NCBI RefSeq assembly: GCF_018129405.1
Contig: NZ_JAFCLP010000022.1
Coordinates: 62,001-126,000 of the forward strand
DNA: 64,000 nt
From: Bradyrhizobium iriomotense
GTDB lineage: Bacteria > Pseudomonadota > Alphaproteobacteria > Rhizobiales > Xanthobacteraceae
Direction of reading: 5' to 3'
A model generated the notes under the pieces. It saw nothing but the letters and a program-made list of their open reading frames with translations. It was not told the origin of the DNA and made no database searches. The translations under genes were made by a program, and so were the position numbers. This document shows positions 50,666 to 58,667 of the stretch, piece after piece. The number at the start of each line of letters is the position of its first letter. The first letter of the stretch is position 1.

Positions 50666-50731
50666 AACTTGCCCTGGGGACGGATAGGCTGACATCGTGG
50701 CGAAGAGGCCGCGATCAACAGGGAGCAGAAC

Positions 50732-51502
50732 GTGGCAGCCGACGGGGCACGCACCGCGCGCAGCTTTGCGATCATCCTGATCGTGCATCTGGCCGTGCTC
50801 GTGTTCTGGCAGGTCGCGGTCGATGCCTTCCACGTCCCGAAATTCATCCTGCCCTCCCCGCTCGCGACGGTCCAGACGCTGGGAACCGCGAGCTATGCCT
50901 GGGGCGCCAACACGCTGGTCACCGCGGTCGAGATCCTCGGCGGCTTTGCACTTGGTGCCTTCGTCGGCGTGGCGCTGGCGGTGATCTTCAGCTGGGCGCC
51001 GCTCATCAGCCTCGTGCTGCTGCCGCTGTTCGTGACCTTGAACATGATCCCGAAGGTCGCGCTCGGGCCGCTCTTCATCGTCTGGTTCTCCTACGGCATC
51101 GTGCCGAACATCCTGATCGCCTTCAGCATCTGCTTCTTCCCGATCCTGCTCACCACCGCGCGTGGCCTGCGCGAGGTCGAGCCTGACCTGCTTGATCTCG
51201 TCAAATCGCTGCGCGGCTCGCGCTGGACGCTGTTCCGCAAGATCCAGCTGCCGGGATCGCTGCCTTACGTGTTCTCCGGCATGAAGGTCGGCGCCATCCT
51301 CGCTGTTGCCGGCGCCATCGTCGGCGAGTTCATCGCCTCCGAGCGCGGGCTCGGCTACCTCATGATCCAGGTGCAGTCCTCGCTCGACACGCCCGCGATG
51401 GTGATGGCCGTGGTGCTGCTGACGCTGCTCGGCGTCGCGCTCTATGGACTGGTCCTCGCCCTCGAACGCATGTTCGTCGTGGGCGATGCAAGACAAACCT
51501 GA
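50732..51502 (+). CDS. ABC transporter permease
   Basis: The protein has 256 residues with six membrane segments (first FAIILIVHLAVLVFWQVAVD) and the BPD_transp_1 EAA loop around LVKSLRGSRWTLFRKIQLPG. It belongs to the SsuC/TauC-type group that pairs with NMT1-like binding proteins. The GTG start has GGGAG seven bases upstream. It opens the five-gene operon under the candidate RutR-like site. Confidence 0.9.
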   Translation: MAADGARTARSFAIILIVHLAVLVFWQVAVDAFHVPKFILPSPLATVQTLGTASYAWGANTLVTAVEILGGFALGAFVGVALAVIFSWAPLISLVLLPLFVTLNMIPKVALGPLFIVWFSYGIVPNILIAFSICFFPILLTTARGLREVEPDLLDLVKSLRGSRWTLFRKIQLPGSLPYVFSGMKVGAILAVAGAIVGEFIASERGLGYLMIQVQSSLDTPAMVMAVVLLTLLGVALYGLVLALERMFVVGDARQT

Positions 51503-51543
51503 GAACGACAAACCTAAGAACGGCAAACCTGAAGGACCAGCTC

Positions 51544-52581
51544 ATGCTCCTCACCCGCCAGACGCTGCCGAAGTCGATTCCCGATATCGCAGCCCTCGAC
51601 GATCTCCTGTGCCGGCCGACCCAGGCGCTGATCGACGACCTCAACAAGGTCGAGGGCGACATCATGATCCTCGGCGTCGCCGGCAAGATGGGCCCTACGC
51701 TGGCGGGACTTGCGAAGGCGGCCGTGCCCGATCGCCGTGTCATCGGCGTCGCCCGCTTCAGCGACCCGAATGTGAAGGAATGGCTGAACGCGCGCGGCGT
51801 CGAGACCATCAATTGCGACCTGCTGGATGAGGCCGCGATCAATGCGCTGCCGAAGGCGCCGAACATCGTCTTCATGGCCGGGCGCAAGTTCGGCGCCGAG
51901 GGCGATCTGTCTATGACCTGGGCGATGAACGCGCATGTGCCGGCGCTGGTTGCGCAGGCCTTCTCCTCGTCGCGGATCGTGGCGTTCTCGACCGGCTGCG
52001 TCTATCCCTTCGTACCCGTCGACGGCAAGGGCTCGGCCGAGGACATGGCGCCGAACCCGCCCGGTGAATACGCGCAGTCCTGTGTCGGCCGCGAGCGCAT
52101 GTTCGAATATTTTTCGCGCAAATTTGGAACGCCAGGCCGGCTGTTCCGGCTCAACTACGCGATCGACATGCGCTATGGCGTGCTGCACGACATCGCCACC
52201 AAGGTCCTTAACGGTACCCCGATCGACGTCAGCATCAGTCATGTCAATTTCATCTGGCAGGGTGATGCATCCTCCCAGGCACTGCGGTGCCTGGCGCATT
52301 GCACCGCGCCGACCTCGCCGATCAACGTCAGCGGCCATGAGATCCTCGCGGTGCGTGATCTCGCCGCGAAATTCGGCGCGAGGTTCGGCCGCACGCCGGT
52401 GCTGACAGGCAAGGAAGAACCGACGGCGTGGCTCACCGACACCTCGAAGGCCGTCGAGCTGTTCGGCCTGCCGGTGGTCGACACCGAGCAGCTGATCGCC
52501 TGGACCGCGGACTGGGTGTCCCGCGCCATGCCGAGCCTTGGCAAGCCCACCAAATACGAGGTGCGCGATGGCCGCTACTGA
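51544..52581 (+). CDS. NAD-dependent epimerase/dehydratase-like SDR with an altered Tyr-x3-Lys
   Basis: The protein has 345 residues. An N-terminal Rossmann fold (GDIMILGVAGKMGPTLAGLA) is followed by RVIGVARFSDPNVKEWLNAR, DLLDEAAINALPKAPNIVFM, and the STGCVYPFVPVDGKGSAEDM region. Where extended SDRs have Tyr-x3-Lys, this reads GEYAQSCVGRE: Tyr is kept but Lys is replaced by Cys. It may be a redox-altered or non-catalytic member. It lies between the ABC permease and the GNAT gene and overlaps the latter by 14 bases. The short leader has CTGAAGGACC before the ATG. Confidence 0.85.
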   Translation: MLLTRQTLPKSIPDIAALDDLLCRPTQALIDDLNKVEGDIMILGVAGKMGPTLAGLAKAAVPDRRVIGVARFSDPNVKEWLNARGVETINCDLLDEAAINALPKAPNIVFMAGRKFGAEGDLSMTWAMNAHVPALVAQAFSSSRIVAFSTGCVYPFVPVDGKGSAEDMAPNPPGEYAQSCVGRERMFEYFSRKFGTPGRLFRLNYAIDMRYGVLHDIATKVLNGTPIDVSISHVNFIWQGDASSQALRCLAHCTAPTSPINVSGHEILAVRDLAAKFGARFGRTPVLTGKEEPTAWLTDTSKAVELFGLPVVDTEQLIAWTADWVSRAMPSLGKPTKYEVRDGRY

Positions 52582-53389
52582 CGGTCCGCCCATCATCAAG
52601 CTCAGCGCGGACGATGCGATCGCCGGGCTCGCGCTGTCGACGGAAGCGCGCTGGAACCAGACCGAGGAGGATTGGCGCATCTTCCTGCGCGACGGCGTCG
52701 TGTTCGGCATTCGTGACGGCATGCGACTGGTCGCAACCGCGGCGCTGCTGCCCTATCCCGGCAACAACGCCTGGATCAGCATGGTGCTGGTGTCAGGCAC
52801 GCATCGCCGCCGCGGCCTTGCCACGCGCCTCGTCGATGCCTGTCTGGAAACCGCGCGCAAGAACGGCCTGACCAGCTGGCTCGACGCTACGCCCGACGGC
52901 GCCGCCGTCTACGGGCCGCTCGGGTTCACGCCGACGCTGCAATTGCGCCGCTTGAGGCTGATGAAGCCCTCGCATGCCGAAGCGCCGCCATCGTCGTCCG
53001 CCAGCATCGACACGCTTCGTGCGCGCGACCGGCGCGCCACCGGCTTCGATCGAACTGCCCTTCTCTCCGCCTTCGCACAGCGCTCCGGCTCGCGCATCGT
53101 CGCCGCGAATGGCGCCATCGCGCTGGTCCGCGACGGCCGGACCGCCCGCCATATCGGCCCCCTGCTCGCCGATCATGCCGCCGAAGCGCTGGCCCTGGTT
53201 CAGGCGATCGCGCGCTCCGAGACCGGCCCGCTCCTGATCGATGCCGTCGCGTCGCAGGCCGCGTTCCTGGAGGGATTGACCGCCTCAGGCTGGACCATCG
53301 AACGTCCCTTCCAGCGCATGCGGTTCGGCCCCGCCACCTCCGCCGGTGTGGAACTGCCCTTCGCCGTCGCCGGCCCCGAATTCGGATAG
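52568..53389 (+). CDS. GNAT family N-acetyltransferase (two-domain)
   Basis: The protein has 273 residues. The N-terminal GNAT domain has AWISMVLVSGTHRRRGLATR (the acetyl-CoA R-R-x-G-x-A/G loop), SWLDATPDGAAVYGPLGFTP. A second C-terminal domain resembles Acetyltransf_18 (TGPLLIDAVASQAAFLEGLT, ERPFQRMRFG). It likely acetylates an amine in a catabolic route. Its start overlaps the SDR end by 14 bases, and its stop is six bases before the next gene. Confidence 0.88.
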   Translation: MAATDGPPIIKLSADDAIAGLALSTEARWNQTEEDWRIFLRDGVVFGIRDGMRLVATAALLPYPGNNAWISMVLVSGTHRRRGLATRLVDACLETARKNGLTSWLDATPDGAAVYGPLGFTPTLQLRRLRLMKPSHAEAPPSSSASIDTLRARDRRATGFDRTALLSAFAQRSGSRIVAANGAIALVRDGRTARHIGPLLADHAAEALALVQAIARSETGPLLIDAVASQAAFLEGLTASGWTIERPFQRMRFGPATSAGVELPFAVAGPEFG

Positions 53390-53395
53390 GACATC

Positions 53396-54451
53396 ATGCA
53401 CCACAGCCAGATCAACGCCGACATCCGCAAGCTGATTGCCGACGGCACCGTGCTGCCGGCGCATCCCCTCGCCCTCAGCGCCGAGCGCCAGCTCGACAAA
53501 CAGCATCAGCGCGCCCTGACACGCTACTACATCGACGCCGGTTCGGGCGGCCTTGCCGTCGGCGTCCACACGACGCAATTCGCGATCCGCGACGTCGGCC
53601 TCTACCGTCCCGTGCTGGAGCTTGCCGCCGAGACCGCCGCGAGTTGGGCCAAGCGCCCGCTGGCGATGGTTGCAGGCCTTGCCGGCCCGACCCGGCAGGC
53701 AACCACTGAGGCCCGCACCGCCCGCGATATCGGCTATCACGCCGGCCTGCTGAGCCTCGCCGCGATGAAGAGCGCTTCCGAGGGCGAGATCATCGCGCAC
53801 TGCACGGCAATCGCCGCCGAGATCCCGCTGGTCGGCTTCTATCTCCAACCGGCCGTCGGCGGCGTCATCCTGTCCAGCCGCTTCTGGCAGCGTTTTGCCG
53901 CGATCGACAATGTCATCGCGATCAAGATCGCGCCGTTCAACCGCTACAGAACTCTCGATGTTTTGCGTGGTGTCGCGGCCGCCGGCGCGCTCGACCGCGT
54001 CGCACTCTACACCGGCAATGACGACCACATCCTGCTCGACCTGATGCTGCCGTTCGACCTCCGCGACAAGGGCGTCACCACGCGCACCTATTTCAAAGGC
54101 GGCCTGCTCGGCCACTGGTCGGTGTGGACCGCAAGCGCCATCAAGCAGTTCGAGCGCTGCAAGGCGGCGCAACATAAGGACAGCGTGCCTGCGGACCTGC
54201 TCGCGCTCGATGCCCGCGTCACCGACTGCAACAGCGCCTTCTTCGACGTCGCCAACAATTTTCACGGCTGCATCGCCGGCTGCCACGAGGTGCTGCGGCG
54301 CCAGGGCCTGATGCAGGGCCTGTGGTGCCTCGATCCGAGCGAGGGCCTCAGCCCCGGCCAGAAGGAGGAGATCGACCGCGTCTGCCGCGAGCATGCCGAC
54401 CTCAGCGACGACACATTCGTGGCCGCCAATCTGGATAAATGGCTGGCATGA
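53396..54451 (+). CDS. Dihydrodipicolinate synthase-fold protein (lyase/aldolase)
   Basis: The protein has 351 residues of the DapA/NanA TIM-barrel superfamily, but longer than DapA: TVLPAHPLALSAERQLDKQH, GSGGLAVGVHTTQFAIRDVG, PLVGFYLQPAVGG, and the Schiff-base Lys177 in VIAIKIAPFNRYRTLDVL. It is expected to add or remove a pyruvate-like unit; the true substrate is unknown. Its stop overlaps the ATPase start (ATGA), so the transporter and this enzyme are translationally coupled. Confidence 0.85.
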   Translation: MHHSQINADIRKLIADGTVLPAHPLALSAERQLDKQHQRALTRYYIDAGSGGLAVGVHTTQFAIRDVGLYRPVLELAAETAASWAKRPLAMVAGLAGPTRQATTEARTARDIGYHAGLLSLAAMKSASEGEIIAHCTAIAAEIPLVGFYLQPAVGGVILSSRFWQRFAAIDNVIAIKIAPFNRYRTLDVLRGVAAAGALDRVALYTGNDDHILLDLMLPFDLRDKGVTTRTYFKGGLLGHWSVWTASAIKQFERCKAAQHKDSVPADLLALDARVTDCNSAFFDVANNFHGCIAGCHEVLRRQGLMQGLWCLDPSEGLSPGQKEEIDRVCREHADLSDDTFVAANLDKWLA

Positions 54452-55221
54452 CGGAGGAGCCCTTCATCAGCCTGCGAGGCGTCCGAAAAGTCTATCGCAG
54501 CGGTGGCGCCGAGTTTCTCGCCGTGTCCGACGTCACCATGGACGTGCAGGAGGGTGAGCTGGTCTCGCTGGTCGGCCCCTCCGGCTGCGGCAAGACCACG
54601 GTGATGAAGATTTTGGCCGGCCTGCACGGCGCCGACGGCGGCACCGTCAGAATAGGCAACGCCAAAAGCCCGTTCGATCCGAGCCGCGACATCGGCATGG
54701 TGTTCCAGCAGGCGCTGCTCTTGAAGTGGCGGACCATTCTGGACAACGTGCTGCTGCCGGCCGAGATCGTGGGGCTGCCGATGAAAGCCGCGCGCGAGCG
54801 GGCGCGCGACCTGCTCAATCTCGTTGGCCTTGCCGGCTACGAGCAGAAATATCCGCAGCAGCTCTCGGGCGGCATGCAGCAGCGCACCGCCATCGCGCGC
54901 GCCTTCATCCACGATCCAAAACTGATCCTGATGGACGAGCCGTTCGGCGCACTGGACGCGCTGACACGCGAGCAGATGAATCTGGAGATGCTGCGGATCT
55001 GGCGCGAGAGCGGCAAGACCATCATCTTCGTCACGCATTCGATCCAGGAAGCGGTGTTCCTGTCCTCGCATTGCGCCGTGCTGACGGCGGGACCTGCGAA
55101 GATGGCCGATTATTTCCCGATCGACCTGCCCTTCCCGCGCGATCTCCCGCTGAAGACCACCGACGCCTTCGGCGCCTATGCAAGGCGGATCTACGCGAGG
55201 CTGGGCTTGGGTGCGACGTAA
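54448..55221 (+). CDS. ABC transporter ATP-binding protein
   Basis: The protein has 257 residues with Walker [18 protein letters not shown]-loop [17 protein letters not shown], signature [15 protein letters not shown], Walker [18 protein letters not shown] and H-loop [15 protein letters not shown]. It is of the SsuB/TauB type and energises the permease 2.9 kb upstream in the same operon. Start set at the ATG that overlaps the preceding stop; an ATG nine bases earlier exists. Confidence 0.93.
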   Translation: MTEEPFISLRGVRKVYRSGGAEFLAVSDVTMDVQEGELVSLVGPSGCGKTTVMKILAGLHGADGGTVRIGNAKSPFDPSRDIGMVFQQALLLKWRTILDNVLLPAEIVGLPMKAARERARDLLNLVGLAGYEQKYPQQLSGGMQQRTAIARAFIHDPKLILMDEPFGALDALTREQMNLEMLRIWRESGKTIIFVTHSIQEAVFLSSHCAVLTAGPAKMADYFPIDLPFPRDLPLKTTDAFGAYARRIYARLGLGAT

Positions 55222-55241
55222 GACGCCACACGATCAGTCCC

Positions 55242-55330
55242 GTAGGGTGGGCAAAGCGCAAGCGTGCCCACCATTGCACGTGATGCAAGGAATGGTGGGC
55301 ACGGCGCAAACGCGCCTTTGCCCACCCTAC
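55242..55330. repeat. Palindromic repeat GTAGGGTGGGCAAAGCGCAA type
   Basis: GTAGGGTGGGCAAAGCGC pairs with GCGCCTTTGCCCACCCTAC, and GTGCCCACCATTGC with GCAAGGAATGGTGGGCAC inside. It lies between the ABC operon and the convergent TRAP gene and could act as a terminator. Confidence 0.85.
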
Positions 55331-55371
55331 GAGAGCGAGGGCGCCGCCGAGACCGTCGCCCCCTCTTCCGC

Positions 55372-56460
55372 TCAGCCCTTGCGCATCTTGCTGAGCAGAT
55401 AATTGTCGTAAAAATTCTCCGCGATCTGCGTGTAGAACAGCAGCTCCTTCATATAGGCGTCGTGGCTGTCCTTGGTGCGCTTGAACAGGTCGCTCTTGGC
55501 GGCGAGCTCGTTCAGATGCTCCTGGGTCGCGTTGTAGCAGGCCTCCAGCACCGGCTGCGGGAATGCCTTCAGCTCGGCGCCGTTGGCGATCAACCGCTTC
55601 AGCGCCGCCGGGTTCACGCTGTCGTACTTCTCCAGCATCCAGGCGCCGGCCGCAGAGCCGGCCTGATTGAGGATCGCCTGGTACTGCTTGGGCAGCGAGG
55701 CCCACTTCTCGTCATTGACGATCATGTGCAGCATGGCGCCGCCTTCCCACCAGCCGGGGAAGTAATAGTATTTTGCGACCTTCTGGAAGCCGAGCTTCTC
55801 GTCGTCATAGGGACCGACGAATTCGGCGGCGTCGATCGAGCCCTTCTCCAGCGCCGAATAGACATCGCCGCCTGCGAGTTGCTGCGGGACGACACCGAGC
55901 CGCGCCAGCACATGGCCGCCCATGCCGGCGATGCGGAATTTGAGACCCTTGAGATCGTCGACGGTCTTGATCTCCTTGCGGAACCAGCCGCCCATCTGCG
56001 TGCCGGAATTGCCGCACAGGATGGCGTGCGCCTTGAACGGCTTCAGCGCCTCTTTGGTCAGGTCGGCGCCGCCGCCGAAATGCCACCAGGACTCCTGGTG
56101 GCGATGGTTCATGCCGAACGGCGCACCGGTGGCGTAAGCCAATGCCGGCTCCTTGCCGATGTAGAAATAGAGCGGGGTCTGCGCCATCTCGACCGAGGCG
56201 ACGCTGACGGCATCGAGCGCCTGCAGGCCGGGGACGAGCTCACCGGCCGCAAACGTCTGGATCTGGAATTTGTTGTCGGTGGCCTCGGCGACATATTTCG
56301 CGAATGTCTGCGCCGTGCCGTAGATGGTGTCGAGCGACTTCGGGAAGCTCGAGGTCAGGCGCCATTTGATCTCGGGCTGCGACTGCGCAATCGCAGGTGC
56401 TGCAACCAGCGTCGTCGCGCCGGCGACCGCGCCGCCCTTGAGGAATGTACGGCGTTTCAT
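55372..56460 (-). CDS. TRAP transporter solute-binding protein (DctP family), Tat signal
   Basis: The protein has 362 residues. The signal has a twin-arginine motif (MKRRTFLKGGAVAGATTLVA, cleavage near IAQSQ). The DctP fold follows: IKWRLTSSFPKSLDTIYGTA, RIAGMGGHVLARLGVVPQQL, SIDAAEFVGPYDDEKLGFQK. It binds a carboxylate- or keto acid-type ligand in the periplasm. No DctQ or DctM membrane partner lies beside it, so it must use a distant or shared one. The start has GGGAGA upstream. Confidence 0.9.
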   Translation of the reverse strand: MKRRTFLKGGAVAGATTLVAAPAIAQSQPEIKWRLTSSFPKSLDTIYGTAQTFAKYVAEATDNKFQIQTFAAGELVPGLQALDAVSVASVEMAQTPLYFYIGKEPALAYATGAPFGMNHRHQESWWHFGGGADLTKEALKPFKAHAILCGNSGTQMGGWFRKEIKTVDDLKGLKFRIAGMGGHVLARLGVVPQQLAGGDVYSALEKGSIDAAEFVGPYDDEKLGFQKVAKYYYFPGWWEGGAMLHMIVNDEKWASLPKQYQAILNQAGSAAGAWMLEKYDSVNPAALKRLIANGAELKAFPQPVLEACYNATQEHLNELAAKSDLFKRTKDSHDAYMKELLFYTQIAENFYDNYLLSKMRKG

Positions 56461-56628
56461 GATGGGGTCTCTCCCTTAAGTAAGCTTCAAATGAACTGGC
56501 TTGCGGCCACGGTCTTCGCGGACCGTTTGCCTGTTCCTGGAGCCGAGTTCAAGCTGGCAGATGGCCGCTTTAGAGCAGACCTGCAGCCCGGATTTCGCTT
56601 TCGCTTGATCCGGCCTGCGAAGCTGTCG

Positions 56629-56886
56629 CTAAAGCAGCTTCGCGCTCACGAACAGTGCGCGCACGGCGTTGGTCGCCTGCACCGCCAGCATGGCATTGCC
56701 GGCCGCGCCTTCGAGGGCCGCGACGGCGTCCTCGTGCAGCGAGCGGAATTCCATCCACTCGACCGATTTGAAATTGGTCAGGAATTGATAGGCCTGCCCG
56801 ACGGTCGCAATCGCCAGCGTGTCACCGTTCAGCTTGATCTTGAACGTGGTGCGCAGCGGGGTTTCGGAGCTTGCTGGATCACTCAT
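56629..56886 (-). CDS. DUF982 family protein, 85 residues
   Basis: The protein has LRTTFKIKLNGDTLAIATVG, a Trp-containing stretch NFKSVEWMEFRSLHEDAVAA and LVFVSAKLL-type ending (ATNAVRALFVSAKLL). This pattern fits DUF982, small proteins abundant in Rhizobiales and of unknown function. No good ribosome site is seen before the ATG. Confidence 0.75.
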   Translation of the reverse strand: MSDPASSETPLRTTFKIKLNGDTLAIATVGQAYQFLTNFKSVEWMEFRSLHEDAVAALEGAAGNAMLAVQATNAVRALFVSAKLL

Positions 56887-56952
56887 GGGCTGCTTCTGGA
56901 CGATGACGGCTTAACGAAGGGGAAACGGCAGCCCCGCCGCACCTAGCAAATA

Positions 56953-57972
56953 TCAGGAGGCGGTGCTGGCGCGCTGCGAGGCGGTCGCCGATCCGCTCAG
57001 GCTGGGCACCACGACCAGGCGGTTGAACTCGCCATTGTCCCAGGCTTTCAGGAAGCGATCATAGTCCTTGATCGAGACGCAGCCGTTGGAATCGCCGCGC
57101 GGCCCGAGCATATAATTGTGGGTGAGCAGGCCGACGCGGCCGAGCGCGCTGGTCCCATCGGTCGGGGTCAGGCGCAGCGCGCGGACGCCGTGGAACAGCT
57201 TTTCGCGCGGCTTCAGATCATAGGTCGCCGGCGGGGTCGCACCGACCATGCGCTGGTCGACATGCTGGGGGTCGTCCATCAGCGCGCCCATGCCCGAATG
57301 CGCTTCCAGCGCGACGCCGCTCGGCAGGTACAGCGCCTTGGCCGAGATGTCGTAGACCGCCGTGCGCGAATCATAGCCGAGCGCGGCGAGGTCCGGCGCC
57401 TTGGTCAGCAGGCCGTCGCCGGGGGTCAGGGAGGCCAGCCTGATCTTGTCGGTGAATTTTTCGAAGAAGTTGCGGTTGTCGACCCTGGGATTGGCCTCGG
57501 CATAGGCCTGGCTCGAGGCGATCTGAGTCGAGAAGTCCGCCTGGACCGGGCGCGAGCGCGGCATCGGGACGGCATCGGCATGCTGCGCCGGTCGCGGCTC
57601 GTCGACTGCGGTCCGGTCGTCATCGGTCAGGGTCGAGCGCCACTCGTCGCCCTGAAGCTTCTGGGCGAGCATCGCCTTGGCGTCGCGCAGCTTGAGCTGG
57701 ACCGCGTCCATGGCGGAGCGCTCCAGCGTCCGCAGGCCGAACTGGCGGGCGGGCGGATTGCCCGACGCCGACGCGAAACGGTCCTCGAACGACGGGGTAT
57801 TGGCCGGCGGCAGGGCGGCGGTGACCAGCGGAGTCGAATCGCCGAGATCGGCGACCCAGGCGGCAGCGCCCAGCGCCAACGCGACGGCGGCCAAAGACAG
57901 CAGTAGCGTCTCGGCTCGCCCAATACGGCGGCGCGACAACAGCCTCTCGGCGTGCGCTACGTCGGAAACCAT
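56953..57972 (-). CDS. DUF2778 protein, probable L,D-transpeptidase-like envelope protein
   Basis: The protein has 339 residues. One membrane segment is near 21-41 (LLLSLAAVALALGAAAWVAD). A low-complexity periplasmic arm follows, then the DUF2778 domain from about residue 210: ALYLPSGVALEAHSGMGALM, and HNYMLGPRGDSNGCVSIKDY with the conserved His and Cys of YkuD-like transpeptidases. It likely acts on peptidoglycan. The start has GGGGATC upstream; earlier in-frame ATG codons are in a Gly-rich leader. Confidence 0.85.
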   Translation of the reverse strand: MVSDVAHAERLLSRRRIGRAETLLLSLAAVALALGAAAWVADLGDSTPLVTAALPPANTPSFEDRFASASGNPPARQFGLRTLERSAMDAVQLKLRDAKAMLAQKLQGDEWRSTLTDDDRTAVDEPRPAQHADAVPMPRSRPVQADFSTQIASSQAYAEANPRVDNRNFFEKFTDKIRLASLTPGDGLLTKAPDLAALGYDSRTAVYDISAKALYLPSGVALEAHSGMGALMDDPQHVDQRMVGATPPATYDLKPREKLFHGVRALRLTPTDGTSALGRVGLLTHNYMLGPRGDSNGCVSIKDYDRFLKAWDNGEFNRLVVVPSLSGSATASQRASTAS

Positions 57973-58096
57973 CAGATCCCCAAATCGACCCCCGGGGGAC
58001 CCAACCCCCACCCGGAGAGACTCTATACCAGCTACCACATTGGGAGCCAAAAGTTAGGCATAATCGCGGCCGGTAAAGCACCCTCGGGGGTATCCA

Positions 58097-58537
58097 ATGA
58101 CCGATACTTTCGACCTAGAACGGTTTGTCCAGGCCCAAAACCCGGTTTTTCGCGACGTCGAGGGGGAGCTGGCCCGGGGCCGGAAGCAGAGCCACTGGAT
58201 GTGGTTCGTTTTCCCGCAGATCGCCGGCCTTGGCTTCAGCGCCATGTCGCAGCGCTATGCCATCGGCTCGCGCGCGGAGGCCGTGGCCTACCTCGCCCAC
58301 CCCGTCCTGGGCCCGCGCCTGATCGCATGCACGCGGCTCGTGCTCGCCGTCGAAGGACGGACCATCAACGCGATCCTCGGCGCGCCCGATGACACAAAAT
58401 TCCGTTCGTCGATGACGCTGTTCGGCGCGGTGTCCGACGAGCCCGTCTTCGATCAGGCGCTCGCTCGGTATTTCGCCGGCCAGCGCGACGGCGCGACGCT
58501 GGAGATCCTCGCCAAGCTCGATCAGACGCCGCGCTAG
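58097..58537 (+). CDS. DUF1810 family protein
   Basis: The protein has 146 residues: FDLERFVQAQNPVFRDVEGE, LARGRKQSHWMWFVFPQIAG, LGFSAMSQRYAIGSRAEAVA and LGPRLIACTRLVLAVEGRTI match DUF1810 along its full length. The conserved HWMWFVFPQ and SxxQRYAI motifs are intact. Structural relatives are calpastatin-named proteins; a role in ADP-ribose or nucleotide-linked metabolism has been suggested for the fold, but it is unproven. CTCGGGGG precedes the ATG at 11 bases. Confidence 0.9.
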   Translation: MTDTFDLERFVQAQNPVFRDVEGELARGRKQSHWMWFVFPQIAGLGFSAMSQRYAIGSRAEAVAYLAHPVLGPRLIACTRLVLAVEGRTINAILGAPDDTKFRSSMTLFGAVSDEPVFDQALARYFAGQRDGATLEILAKLDQTPR

Positions 58538-58667
58538 CGCGACTCCCTCGTTCGGACGAATGGACGCATGCAGGCATGCCGGCCGTCAGCGTAAACCGCG
58601 GATTAACGCCGGCTGCCTATCGTTCGGGCAAAATAATTCTCCTCCCGCGCCAATTGCCGGACTGGCC

